A DNA stretch of 64,000 nucleotides from Pyrinomonadaceae bacterium (lineage in GTDB: Bacteria > Acidobacteriota > Blastocatellia > Pyrinomonadales > Pyrinomonadaceae), in assembly GCA_014380365.1 (NCBI GenBank), contig JACMJZ010000029.1:372001-436000 (forward strand), read 5' to 3'. Position 1 is the stretch's first letter. Every line of letters begins with the position of its first letter. Below the pieces are notes generated by a model. The model had not been told where the DNA came from and ran no database searches. It worked only from the letters and a program-made list of their open reading frames with translations. Shown here piece after piece: positions 31,129 to 39,298 of this stretch. The position numbers and the translations under genes are program-made.

Positions 31129-33582
31129 ATGCCTAAGAACGGAAACAATGGAAAGCCGCTCAACGTAGTCGGCAAGCCTTTTCGTAAGGTCGATGCGCGG
31201 GCGAAGTGTACTGGCCAGACGAAGTTTGCCGACGACATCGTGTTGCCGCGCATGCTCTTCTGCAAGATTCTGCGCAGCCACCTGCCCCACGCACTAATCA
31301 AGAACGTCGATGTCTCAAAGGCGCTCGCATTACCAGGCGTGATTTCCATCATCACCGGAAAAGACCTTCCTATCTCCTATGGCATTCTGCCCGTCAGTCA
31401 GGACGAACTCGCACTCTGCATCGACAAGGTGCGTTTCATCGGCGATCCGGTAGCCGCAGTCGCAGCGATTGATGAAGACGTCGCTTTTGATGCGATGAAC
31501 CTGATCGAAGTCGAGTATGAACCGCTGAACACAATCTCCTCGATTGAAGAAGCAATACTCATCGACGATCCACTCATCCACGAGTATGGCGATGCAGGGA
31601 ACGTGCACAAGAAAGTCTCGCTCGAATTCGGCAATGTTGAAGATGGCTTCGCTCTTGCCGACTTGGTGCGCGAGGACACCTTTTTCTACGAAGGCAATAC
31701 GCACCTGCCGATGGAGCAGCACGCGGCGGTTGGCAACTTCGATCCGGACAACAAGCTGACGCTGTGGAGTTCGACGCAGACGCCACACTACGTCCATCGC
31801 GCGCTGGCAAAAGTTTTGGAGTTGCCGGCCAGTCACATTCGCGTCATCGCCACACCAAATGGCGGCGGCTTTGGGGGCAAAAGCGATCCTTTCAATCACG
31901 AGGTCGTTGTTTGCAAGTTATCAATGCTGACCGGACGCCCGGTGAAGGTGACGCTGACGCGCGAGGAAGTTTTCTATTGTCATCGTGGTCGCCATCCGGT
32001 GCTGATGCACGTCAAGACTGGGGTGAAAAAGGACGGCGCGATAACCGGAATGCACTTTCAGACGTTTCTCGATGGCGGAGCTTATGGAAGTTATGGAGTG
32101 GCCAGCACGTTCTACACCGGCGCGCTGCAGACTGTTACCTATGACGTGCCGCGTTATAAGTTTCAGGGTCTCCGTGCTTTTACAAACAAGCCTCCGTGCG
32201 GGCCGAAACGCGGACACGGGACTCCGCAGCCGCGCTTCGGGTTGGAAGTTCAGATCGACAAGATTGCCGAAGAGTTGAAACTTGATCCGGCGGCGATGCG
32301 TCGCGCGAATTTGGTGAAGCCTGACACCGTCACGGCAAATTATCTGCGCATTGGGAGCATGGGTCTGGGTAAATGCCTCGACAAGATCGTTGAAGGTTCC
32401 GGTTGGACAGATAAATTCTCGGGCTGGGACCAGGACAATCGCAAGCTGCCCTACGGAAAAGGCATCGGCATCGCCTGTAGCTCCTACATCTGCGGCGCAG
32501 GCCTGCCAATCTACTGGAACAATATGCCGCAGTCTGGCGTGCAGCTTCGCCTCGATCGCCAGGGCGGCGTTTGTGTGATGTGCGGCTCGACCGATATTGG
32601 GCAGGGCTCCGATTCAATCCTGGCGTACATCGTGGCGGAAGTTCTCGGAATCGATCCATTCGACATTCGTGTGATTACCGCCGATACGGATTTAACGCCG
32701 GTGGACTTGGGGAGTTATTCGAGCCGCGTCACTCTGATGACCGGCAATGCGGCGATTCAAGCGGCCGAGCGCGCGCGCGAGCTGTTGGTAATGGCCGTTG
32801 CCGAAGAGTTGAAAGTCCCGATTGAGAATCTTTCGCTGGCAGAGCGGCGCGTGTTCGATGTAGAAAATCCTGAGGTGGGCGTTACGTTTGCGAAGGCGGT
32901 AGTGCTGGCGGAATCGAAGTTTGGCACCATTGGGACGGTGGGCTCCTACTCGCCACCACGTTCGCCCGGGCGTTACAAAGGCGCCGGCGTGGGGCCCTCG
33001 CCTGCGTACAGCTACTCGGCTGCGATTGCCGAAGTCGATGTTGATCCGTCAACCGGCATCGTAGTAGTCGAACGGATTTGGATTGCACACGACATTGGCA
33101 AGTCGATCAATCCGATGCTGGTGATGGGGCAGGTCGAAGGTAGCGTCTACATGGGGCTGGGCGAAGTGCTAATGGAAGAGATGGTGTATCGCGCGAATCG
33201 CAATGTAGTGCACAAGTTTCCGTCGATGCTGGAATACAAGAGTCCCACGACGATGGAAATGTGCGACGTCAAGACCTACCTGATTGAAGATCCGGATCCA
33301 AACGGGCCTTATGGAGCGAAGGAAGTTGGACAGGGGCCGTTGCTCCCGGTGCCGCCGGCGGTTGCGAATGCTGTTTACGATGCGGTGGGCGTGCGCATCG
33401 ACGAAGTTCCGATTACTCCAGAGAAGGTCCTGAAAGCTTTGCGCGAGAAAGCGAAGGGACGCGACGGACGCTACGGGCCAACTGGAATTCCCTCGGTTGA
33501 GTGGCCCGAACCGTTGCGCGTGTTGACACCAGCCGAAGGTGGCGACGGTAAAGAGATGCCGCGCGTCGCGGTGCACTCCTAG
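31129..33582 (+). CDS. Molybdopterin subunit of xanthine oxidase-family enzyme (HcrA-like)
   Basis: Catalytic subunit of about 817 residues. N-terminal aldehyde-oxidase a/b hammerhead (KFADDIVLPRMLFCKILRS), then Mo-cofactor-binding domains with STQTPHYVHRALAKVL, GGGFGGKSDPFNHE, GSTDIGQGS and the C-terminal GPYGAKEVGQGPLLPVPP, whose Glu is the expected general base. The whole pattern resembles the alpha subunit of 4-hydroxybenzoyl-CoA reductase more than xanthine dehydrogenase. Works with the Fe-S subunit upstream and the flavin subunit at 35343. Cytosolic, needing cofactor maturation, for which the nucleotidyltransferase at 36545 is a candidate. Confidence 0.93.
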   Translation: MPKNGNNGKPLNVVGKPFRKVDARAKCTGQTKFADDIVLPRMLFCKILRSHLPHALIKNVDVSKALALPGVISIITGKDLPISYGILPVSQDELALCIDKVRFIGDPVAAVAAIDEDVAFDAMNLIEVEYEPLNTISSIEEAILIDDPLIHEYGDAGNVHKKVSLEFGNVEDGFALADLVREDTFFYEGNTHLPMEQHAAVGNFDPDNKLTLWSSTQTPHYVHRALAKVLELPASHIRVIATPNGGGFGGKSDPFNHEVVVCKLSMLTGRPVKVTLTREEVFYCHRGRHPVLMHVKTGVKKDGAITGMHFQTFLDGGAYGSYGVASTFYTGALQTVTYDVPRYKFQGLRAFTNKPPCGPKRGHGTPQPRFGLEVQIDKIAEELKLDPAAMRRANLVKPDTVTANYLRIGSMGLGKCLDKIVEGSGWTDKFSGWDQDNRKLPYGKGIGIACSSYICGAGLPIYWNNMPQSGVQLRLDRQGGVCVMCGSTDIGQGSDSILAYIVAEVLGIDPFDIRVITADTDLTPVDLGSYSSRVTLMTGNAAIQAAERARELLVMAVAEELKVPIENLSLAERRVFDVENPEVGVTFAKAVVLAESKFGTIGTVGSYSPPRSPGRYKGAGVGPSPAYSYSAAIAEVDVDPSTGIVVVERIWIAHDIGKSINPMLVMGQVEGSVYMGLGEVLMEEMVYRANRNVVHKFPSMLEYKSPTTMEMCDVKTYLIEDPDPNGPYGAKEVGQGPLLPVPPAVANAVYDAVGVRIDEVPITPEKVLKALREKAKGRDGRYGPTGIPSVEWPEPLRVLTPAEGGDGKEMPRVAVHS

Positions 33583-33602
33583 GTAGTTACCGGAGACCTT
33601 GC

Positions 33603-34205
33603 ATGGAAAAGAAAATCATATCAAGCGAAACCGAATTGCGTTCCCAATACCACCTGCGCACAATCCGCATAGCTGCGCCTGGAGCAGGCAGGCCTGCGCC
33701 GTCCGCAAATGACAGTCAAAAGGGTGATACGCCGTTGGGAGAAGTAAGAGTAAAAGTTAAACTCACTAACGCCGTTGACGAGGCGCTGGTTCGACGAGGA
33801 TTGCTGTCCGCTGACAAGGTTCGGCATTACGAGGCGGACGCACTAGTCGATACCGGCGCTGTACGGTCAGTTCTACCCGCTCACATAGTTCAGCGATTGG
33901 GCCTGGCCATCGTGGGGAAGACAAGAGCTGTCTATGCCAACGATGGGGCGGAGGAAGTCGATATCGCCGAAGTAGTGGGCATCGATATCGACGGCCGCCG
34001 GACTACCGAAGAAACGTTAGTGCTGGGTTCTGAAGTTCTGATCGGACAAACGGTACTCGAAAGTTTGGATCTTCACGTTGATTGCACCAATCACCGCGTA
34101 GTTGGCAATCCCGCGCATCCTGACCAGCCGGTGATTAAGATCAAACGGAGTTTGGGTGCGGCGCGACATGACACGCGTGGCGGTGCACTGCTGAATATGC
34201 TTTAG
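33603..34205 (+). CDS. Retropepsin-like aspartyl protease-fold protein
   Basis: 200 residues. The N-terminal 60 are basic and low in structure. The C-terminal part is a clan-AA aspartic protease fold: ALVDTGAVRSVLPAHIV is the DTG-type catalytic loop, followed by IDGRRTTEETLVLGSEVLIGQTVLESL-type flap and the ILG-like GQTVLESLDL. No signal peptide, so cytosolic. It begins 20 bp after the molybdopterin subunit and lies in the same strand run, but nothing ties it to that enzyme. Such small proteases often sit beside toxin-antitoxin genes. Confidence 0.8.
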   Translation: MEKKIISSETELRSQYHLRTIRIAAPGAGRPAPSANDSQKGDTPLGEVRVKVKLTNAVDEALVRRGLLSADKVRHYEADALVDTGAVRSVLPAHIVQRLGLAIVGKTRAVYANDGAEEVDIAEVVGIDIDGRRTTEETLVLGSEVLIGQTVLESLDLHVDCTNHRVVGNPAHPDQPVIKIKRSLGAARHDTRGGALLNML

Positions 34206-34214
34206 TGTGAGCGA

Positions 34215-34505
34215 ATGAAATTCGAATGGGATCCCAAGAAGGCAAGAAGCAATTTTCGCAAGCATCGAGTTTCCTTTGAAGAAGCGGTCCTGGTTTTCAG
34301 TGATATTCTTTCATTTACATATGATGATGAGGCTCACTCGCAGGCTGAGCGCCGATACGCTACGCTTGGAATGTCCGCTCGGCGACGCGTACTCGTCGTT
34401 GCGCACACGATGCGAGGAGAACAGGTGAGAATAATCAGCGCGCGCGAGGCTACACCGCGTGAGAGAAGATGGTATGAAAAAGAAAACAAGCAAAACAGAA
34501 GATGA
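34215..34505 (+). CDS. brnT: BrnT-family toxin
   Basis: 96 residues starting MKFEWDPKKARSNFRKHRVSFEEA, the standard start of BrnT, an RNase with a RelE-like fold that blocks translation. Further motifs: VFSDILSFTYDD, RRYATLGMS, RRVLVVAHT, RIISAREATPRERRWYE. Catalytic candidates are the basic residues of that C-terminal helix. It overlaps the antitoxin gene downstream by 32 bp, in the usual brnT-brnA order. Confidence 0.92.
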   Translation: MKFEWDPKKARSNFRKHRVSFEEAVLVFSDILSFTYDDEAHSQAERRYATLGMSARRRVLVVAHTMRGEQVRIISAREATPRERRWYEKENKQNRR

Positions 34506-34752
34506 TGACGATCTGTCACCAGAGTACGACTTCAGCAAAATGAAGCTCGTGGGAAGAGGAATCTATGCCGAGCGCTATCGTTCTGGCACGAACCTCGTCT
34601 TACTGGATCGCGACGTCAGAAAAGCTTTTCCGGACGATAAGATGGTGAATGAGGCCCTCCGTATGATCGCTAGAATTGCGAAAGAGCAAACCACCGGTGG
34701 TCGAAAGTCGCGTGGTCGGAAACAAGCCCCTCGCTCGCGAACGGCAGCATAG
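34474..34752 (+). CDS. brnA: BrnA-like antitoxin
   Basis: 92 residues from the ATG at 34474, which lies inside the brnT end and follows AGAGAAGATGG. Acidic N-terminus (TEDDDDLSPEYDFSKM) that would wrap the toxin, then the ribbon-helix-helix part TNLVLLDRDVRKAFPDDKMVNEALRMI, and a basic Arg/Lys tail. The complex normally represses its own promoter through this DNA-binding domain. The GTG at 34459 gives a longer form and is less likely. Confidence 0.88.
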   Translation: MKKKTSKTEDDDDLSPEYDFSKMKLVGRGIYAERYRSGTNLVLLDRDVRKAFPDDKMVNEALRMIARIAKEQTTGGRKSRGRKQAPRSRTAA

Positions 34753-34757
34753 AATTG

Positions 34758-34982
34758 GTGAGCGGACAAGAACCATCAACTTTTAGACCGTTTGTCTTCA
34801 CTGTAATTGAAGACGATGGCGTGAACGTAACCATCGAGGTTTCGGAAGAGGACTACCAAGTCGACCTGGCGGCTGGAATCGATAAAGAGGCCACGATGAA
34901 ACCCGGCCGTTACAAGATGAAGCGTGGCGGCTTCCTCGCGCGCCATCCCGAGTTGAAACTCGATGAGAAGAAGCGAACCTGA
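34758..34982 (+). CDS. Small hypothetical protein after brnTA
   Basis: 74 residues from a GTG start directly after brnA. Strand-rich start (FRPFVFTVIEDDGVNVTIEV), acidic middle and basic C-terminus (KMKRGGFLARHPELKLDEKK). No family recognised. Its close spacing within the run suggests co-transcription with the toxin-antitoxin pair. Confidence 0.55.
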   Translation: MSGQEPSTFRPFVFTVIEDDGVNVTIEVSEEDYQVDLAAGIDKEATMKPGRYKMKRGGFLARHPELKLDEKKRT

Positions 34983-35055
34983 CGTGGAGATTCCCGGGAC
35001 GCAGACGGATGTCGCGCGTGAAACGCGATTTGGAACGAGAACACGAGGAGGAAGC

Positions 35056-35337
35056 ATGGCACGAAAGACGTCGACGAGCCTCAGAGTTGATCCGAATGTT
35101 AGGTGCTCGCGGATCTATCCTACTGAAACGTCCGGAAAAAGTGTTGCTGAACTGAAAACCATTGGGATCAAGCTTTCAAAGGATCAGGCAGTGCACTTAG
35201 CTAGGGTGCTTCTCGCCATGAGTCAAGATTGCGAGACGATCGATATCACGGGTTATCGGTTCGAACAGCGGAAGTCTGATGGAACTTACCATCTCACCGT
35301 TACCAGCGACGATAGAGACGGAAAGAAAAGGCGTTAA
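35056..35337 (+). CDS. Small hypothetical protein before the flavin subunit
   Basis: 93 residues beginning MARKTSTSLRVDPNVRC behind GAGGAGGAAGC, which is a far better site than that of the longer frame at 34963. The middle (GIKLSKDQAVHLARVLLAMSQDCETIDITGYRF) looks like one helix plus strands. No membrane segment. I do not recognise a family. The gene ends 5 bp before the flavin subunit start. Confidence 0.65.
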   Translation: MARKTSTSLRVDPNVRCSRIYPTETSGKSVAELKTIGIKLSKDQAVHLARVLLAMSQDCETIDITGYRFEQRKSDGTYHLTVTSDDRDGKKRR

Positions 35338-35342
35338 CTTTT

Positions 35343-36323
35343 ATGATGCGACTTCCCAAATTTGACTACCGCACGCCCCGAGAGATCGTGGAGGCGGTGA
35401 AGATCATGGCCGGCTCCGGGCCGGAGGGGCAGTTTGTCGCTGGGGGGACAGATCTCTATCCAAACATGAAGCGCCGTCAGCAGACGCCGAAAACTGTGAT
35501 CTCAGTCATGCGCGTGCCGGAGTTAAATCAAATCTCAGGCGATGGAAAGTCTGGAATAAGGATCGGTGCGTCGGTCACGCTTACCGACATTGTCGAGCAC
35601 CCGCTAATCAATCGTGACTATCCCGTCGTAGCCCACGCCGCGCGCACTATCTCCACACCGATCCTGAGAAACATGGGAACGATTGGCGGCAATCTCCTGC
35701 TCGACACGCGTTGCAACTACTACGATCAGAATTACGAATGGCGCAAGGGCATCAACTTCTGTCTGAAGAAGGACGGCGACGTCTGTTGGGTCGCCCCGGG
35801 AAGTTCAAAATGTTGGGCCGTGCAGTCGTCAGACCTGGTACCGGTGATGGTGGCGATAGGCGCGAAGTTTCGTCTGGCTTCGACGCTTGGTGAACGGATG
35901 GTAGATGCTGCTGGATTCTACAACGACGACGGCATCGATTACCTGCATAAGCGACCCGACGAACTCCTGGTTGATATTCATCTACCGCCGCTCAACGGCT
36001 GGCGCGCCTCTTATCAAAAGCTACGCCGTCGCGGGGCATTCGATTTTCCTGTGTTGGGAGTTGCTGCGTATGTGCAGACCGATCATTCAGGTTCAGTCAA
36101 GGACGCCAAGCTGGTTCTCGGCGGTATCGCTCCGTCTCCTGTTGACGTAACCGAAGCGAGCGAAGCGCTCATTGGCCATCCACTCGATACCAGTCACATC
36201 GCCGCTGCGGCGGAAGCTGCCTACGTCAAAGCTCGCCCGCTCGACAACACAGACTTCGTCATGAACTGGCGCAAGCAAATGACACGGGAATACACCCTGC
36301 GCGCGCTCCAAGACTTGCGTTAA
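35343..36323 (+). CDS. FAD subunit with extra [4Fe-4S] loop (4-hydroxybenzoyl-CoA reductase beta-like)
   Basis: 326 residues. FAD-binding motifs of the CO dehydrogenase flavoprotein type: FVAGGTDLYPNMK, TPILRNMGTIGGNL. Between the two comes an insertion with four cysteines, Cys124-X15-Cys140-X7-Cys148-X8-Cys157. This spacing is that of the [4Fe-4S] loop known in the beta subunit of 4-hydroxybenzoyl-CoA reductase and absent from xanthine dehydrogenases, so the enzyme is predicted to be a reductase of an aromatic CoA thioester. Start is one of two adjacent ATGs. The rest (C-terminal CO_deh_flav_C domain) is complete. Confidence 0.92.
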   Translation: MMRLPKFDYRTPREIVEAVKIMAGSGPEGQFVAGGTDLYPNMKRRQQTPKTVISVMRVPELNQISGDGKSGIRIGASVTLTDIVEHPLINRDYPVVAHAARTISTPILRNMGTIGGNLLLDTRCNYYDQNYEWRKGINFCLKKDGDVCWVAPGSSKCWAVQSSDLVPVMVAIGAKFRLASTLGERMVDAAGFYNDDGIDYLHKRPDELLVDIHLPPLNGWRASYQKLRRRGAFDFPVLGVAAYVQTDHSGSVKDAKLVLGGIAPSPVDVTEASEALIGHPLDTSHIAAAAEAAYVKARPLDNTDFVMNWRKQMTREYTLRALQDLR

Positions 36324-36340
36324 AAACACAAATATCGCTG

Positions 36341-36466
36341 GAGCGGGGGCAAGGCCACCTTCCTTACTGCGAGTCTCTCCATGTTGACTCTAGCTTTCAA
36401 GGTTTGGTTTCTGACTCAACACCGCCCATTCGCAGTTAGGAAGGTGGGCTTTACCTCCGCTCTTGC
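36341..36466. repeat. Second GCGGGGGCAAGG/CCTTCC palindromic pair
   Basis: GAGCGGGGGCAAGGCCACC (36341-36359) and AGGAAGGTGGGCTTTACCTC (36438-36457) are inverted relatives of the element at 31022-31084. A one-armed CTTTGTGCCTTCGTGCC word block follows at about 36507-36533, just before the next gene. Confidence 0.7.
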
Positions 36467-36544
36467 TTCTTCTTCCTTCAATCTTCGGCCGTTCTCTTGT
36501 TCGGTACTTTGTGCCTTCGTGCCTTTGTGGTTAATCTTTCCCGC

Positions 36545-37180
36545 ATGGAAGGTGTCGCTGCTATTGTTCTCGCCGCCGGGCGCTCCGAACGCATGGGCGC
36601 CTTCAAGCCACTGCTTCCCTTCGGAAACAGCACCGTCATCGAAACTTGCATTGAACACTTGCGCCGCGGCGGTGTGGAGACCGTTCTGGTTGTTCTCGGT
36701 CAGGGACCTCATGCAGAAAAACTGAAAGAGCATCTGAAGAATGCCGGTGTCACGTTCGCCATCAATCCGGATCCAGCCAGCGAGATGAGCGATTCAATCG
36801 CTTGCGGCGTAAGCCGACTGGCTGGCCAAACTAAAGCCGGGCTCATCACCCCGGCGGATCACCCAGCGGTTCCGGCTGAAGTGGTCGCAGAGCTAATTCA
36901 TGAATGGCAGCAAGGAGCGCTGCTGGTCGTGCCAACGTTTAATAACCGCGGCGGTCATCCTGTACTGATCGACCTGAGTTTTCGCGGCGAACTCCTTAAC
37001 CTCGACTCCCGGCGCGGGCTGAAGGCACTCTTCGACGCGCATCCGGATCGCGTCCGCCGGCTGGCAGTCAATTCGAATTACATTGCGCGCGACATGGACA
37101 CGTGGGATGATTACCGCGTATTGCACGAAGAGGTTTTCGGCGTTTCACCTCCGGGACGAGAGCCAGGCGACACAAAGTAG
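36545..37180 (+). CDS. MocA-like molybdenum cofactor nucleotidyltransferase
   Basis: 211 residues of the NTP-transferase fold: IVLAAGRSERMGAFKPLLPFG is the nucleotide-binding signature, with LITPADHPAVPAEV (metal-binding Asp) and GGHPVLI. Family members attach CMP or GMP to molybdopterin; MocA-type enzymes serve xanthine oxidase-family proteins, which fits its place after the three hydroxylase subunits. Start at 36545 because the upstream frame reads through a repeat. Cofactor type (CMP) is inferred. Confidence 0.85.
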   Translation: MEGVAAIVLAAGRSERMGAFKPLLPFGNSTVIETCIEHLRRGGVETVLVVLGQGPHAEKLKEHLKNAGVTFAINPDPASEMSDSIACGVSRLAGQTKAGLITPADHPAVPAEVVAELIHEWQQGALLVVPTFNNRGGHPVLIDLSFRGELLNLDSRRGLKALFDAHPDRVRRLAVNSNYIARDMDTWDDYRVLHEEVFGVSPPGREPGDTK

Positions 37181-37272
37181 AGCAAAACCGGGCTGTAATG
37201 GTGTCCAACTAAAACAGAGTCCACTTCATCCAATGCACTGCCCGACGCACTTGATCGGGCAAAGGAGAGCAA

Positions 37273-37797
37273 ATGCGAAATAGAAATCCCCTATTGGCCC
37301 TGTTTATGAGCGTGGTACTCGGGTCGTCTCTGGCCCTGGCCCAGAACCGCGATGGCGGACCGGTTGACTTTTCACTAAGCTCGACTGATGGCCAGACAAT
37401 TACGTCTGAGAGCCTGCGCGGCGAGGTTGTCGTTCTCGCTTTTGGCGCCTCCTGGCTGCCATTGTCGAAAAACCAGTTGCAGGGAATCAGAAAACTTGCC
37501 GACGAATACAGCGATCGCGGCGTGGTGGTCTACTGGGTTAGCACTGAGTCAGAGAATCCGAAGTCGAAAAATTTTGCGTCGAACGAACAGCTGCGCGGCT
37601 TCGCTCAGAAGTATGGACTCAAAGTTACCGTCCTGCGCGATCCGGATGGCGACACCTCGAAGAAGTTTGGTGTCGATCAGTTGCCTTCGATAGTGATTAT
37701 CGATAAGCAGGGAAATCCCAGCGAGCCGATTGGCGGACTCGATCCAAACGGCAACCTCGCCAGCCAGCTTGCTTCGCGCCTGGATAAGGTGCTCTAA
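37273..37797 (+). CDS. Exported thioredoxin-fold (TlpA-like) protein without CxxC
   Basis: 174 residues with a signal peptide (MRNRNPLLALFMSVVLGSSLALA). The mature part follows the AhpC/TlpA pattern: VDFSLSSTDGQTITSESLRGEVVVLAF, YWVSTES, FGVDQLPSIVIIDKQG with the cis-proline. At the active site, where WCxxC is expected, it has SWLPLSKN, so no redox cysteines at all. It may be a chaperone-like or sensing relative rather than an oxidoreductase. GGAGAG precedes the ATG and a strong terminator follows. Confidence 0.85.
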   Translation: MRNRNPLLALFMSVVLGSSLALAQNRDGGPVDFSLSSTDGQTITSESLRGEVVVLAFGASWLPLSKNQLQGIRKLADEYSDRGVVVYWVSTESENPKSKNFASNEQLRGFAQKYGLKVTVLRDPDGDTSKKFGVDQLPSIVIIDKQGNPSEPIGGLDPNGNLASQLASRLDKVL

Positions 37798-37824
37798 GCA
37801 GGTTCGCTCATTTGAAACATCTCA

Positions 37825-37852
37825 GGCCGCCTTTCGCGAGGCGGCCTTTTTT
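37825..37852 (+). terminator. Strong intrinsic terminator
   Basis: GGCCGCC (37825-37831) and GGCGGCC (37840-37846) with loop TTTCGCGA, then six T. Ends the TlpA-like gene. Confidence 0.9.
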
Positions 37853-38015
37853 CGTTCTGTCACGGAAACTCTTAGTTTGCGTCGCAAGCGAGGTCATAGT
37901 TCTGGAACCGCTCTAGACTAAGCCGGGCGCAACTAACAGGCGCGCGTTACATTTGACCTTGCCCCGCCCACCGGAATCTAATAACTTGCTACTTCAAATT
38001 CCGGCTGTCTTTCTT

Positions 38016-38420
38016 ATGAGCTTCCTGCTAATCAATCCCCCATCGCTCGGCACACCGAAGGGTTTCTCCCATGGCGTTCTGGCGGACGCTTCCGGCAAGC
38101 TCTTGTTTATCGCCGGCCAGATTGGTTGGGACGCGCAGCAGATCATCGTTAGCGAAGACTTCGTGGAACAATTTTGTCGGGCGCTCGCGAATGTGGTTGC
38201 TGTTGTCAGCGAAGCCGGCGGCAACGCGGACCAGATTGCGCGGCTGGTCATTTATGTAACTGACAAAACGGAATACACGCGCAACCTAAAAGCTGTAGGC
38301 AAATGTTACCGCGCGCACATGGGCCGACATTTCCCGGCGATGGTTTTGGTTGAAGTTAAGAGTCTGCTGGAGGACGCTGCGAAGGTTGAGATTGAAGCTG
38401 TGGCTGTGTTGAGTTCGTGA
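38016..38420 (+). CDS. RidA/YjgF-family protein lacking the catalytic arginine
   Basis: About 134 residues from the ATG at 38016; upstream in-frame codons lack support. Family pattern: INPPSLGTPKGFSHGV, LFIAGQIGWD, ALANVVAVVSEAGG, and the last strand EIEAVAVL. Canonical RidA has an Arg in the PARS motif that holds imine substrates; here the place reads FPAMVLVEV, so the Arg is missing, as in several Rid subgroups of other or unknown activity. It precedes the acyl-CoA genes of the aminobenzoate region and could act on an enamine or imine intermediate there; that is inference. Confidence 0.88.
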   Translation: MSFLLINPPSLGTPKGFSHGVLADASGKLLFIAGQIGWDAQQIIVSEDFVEQFCRALANVVAVVSEAGGNADQIARLVIYVTDKTEYTRNLKAVGKCYRAHMGRHFPAMVLVEVKSLLEDAAKVEIEAVAVLSS

Positions 38421-38439
38421 TCTTCACCGGGGCTGGGTC

Positions 38440-39279
38440 ATGCATCAAAGGTTCACCACTGCAATCGCCATTTTCTTGTTTGTTGCTGCCGGACTGGCCT
38501 GTTCATTCCTTCGACCAAAGAGCCCGTTAACCTGGCACATATTGATCGAGGTCGACGCCGCAGCGCCTGATCGAGAAGCAAAAGTGAAACGGACCGTGAG
38601 CGTAATCGAGCGGCGTTTGGAGGCGTTCGGCCTGAATAACTACCAGGTGCTCGCGCAGGGCACTCCTCCGAATGGCCGCATTTTGATAAGCCTGCCTGAG
38701 GTTACTGAACGCGAACGGCTGGCGGAGCTAATCACTGCTGGCGGACGATTGGAATTAACGGCCGTGGTTAGTTCCCCCAATCCAGCGCCTGTCCAAACTT
38801 ACAGCACCAGGGAAGACGCCATTGCCTCTCTTGGGGGTACGGTACCAGGGAACCGGCGTGTGCTGCCATACTCTGAACGAGATGAGTCCGCCACAGCCGA
38901 AAAAGGCTCCGGAACAATTGAGCAAGCGAGGCAATGGGTGGTTGTTGAGGCGCCTGCGATCGTCGACGGCAGTGAGCTTCGCAATGCGGCTGCGGTTCAG
39001 TCGCCGGGAAGCGATGAAACTTACCAAATTGCATTCTCGCTTGGGCCGGAAGGATCTCAAAAGTTTGGCGCGTGGACTGGAGCACACATCAATGAGTATA
39101 TCGGAGTCGTGCTTAACGATAAGGTTAAGTCGATCGCCTTTATCAAGTCGCAAATTTACGATCAAGGCGAGATCAGTGGAAGATTCACTAAACATTCCGC
39201 AGAGGATCTGGCTTTGATCCTGCGAACAGGCGCCCTGCCGGCGCCGGTAAAGATCATAGAAAAAGGTGCTAACAAGTGA
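38440..39279 (+). CDS. Lipoprotein with orphan SecD periplasmic (P1) domain
   Basis: 279 residues. A lipobox (VAAGLACS, Cys21) predicts a lipid anchor. The rest resembles the periplasmic P1 region of SecD: repeated-strand base (VSVIERRLEAFGLNNYQV, ISLPEV, AELITAGGRLEL) and the head domain (SDETYQIAFSLGPEGSQKF, INEYIGVVLNDKVKSIAFI, GEISGRFT). The six SecD membrane helices and the later domain are absent, so it is not a translocase subunit in the normal sense. It overlaps the frame of the next gene's upstream region only. Confidence 0.82.
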   Translation: MHQRFTTAIAIFLFVAAGLACSFLRPKSPLTWHILIEVDAAAPDREAKVKRTVSVIERRLEAFGLNNYQVLAQGTPPNGRILISLPEVTERERLAELITAGGRLELTAVVSSPNPAPVQTYSTREDAIASLGGTVPGNRRVLPYSERDESATAEKGSGTIEQARQWVVVEAPAIVDGSELRNAAAVQSPGSDETYQIAFSLGPEGSQKFGAWTGAHINEYIGVVLNDKVKSIAFIKSQIYDQGEISGRFTKHSAEDLALILRTGALPAPVKIIEKGANK

Positions 39280-39298
39280 AGGCAGCGGCTACGGCAAT

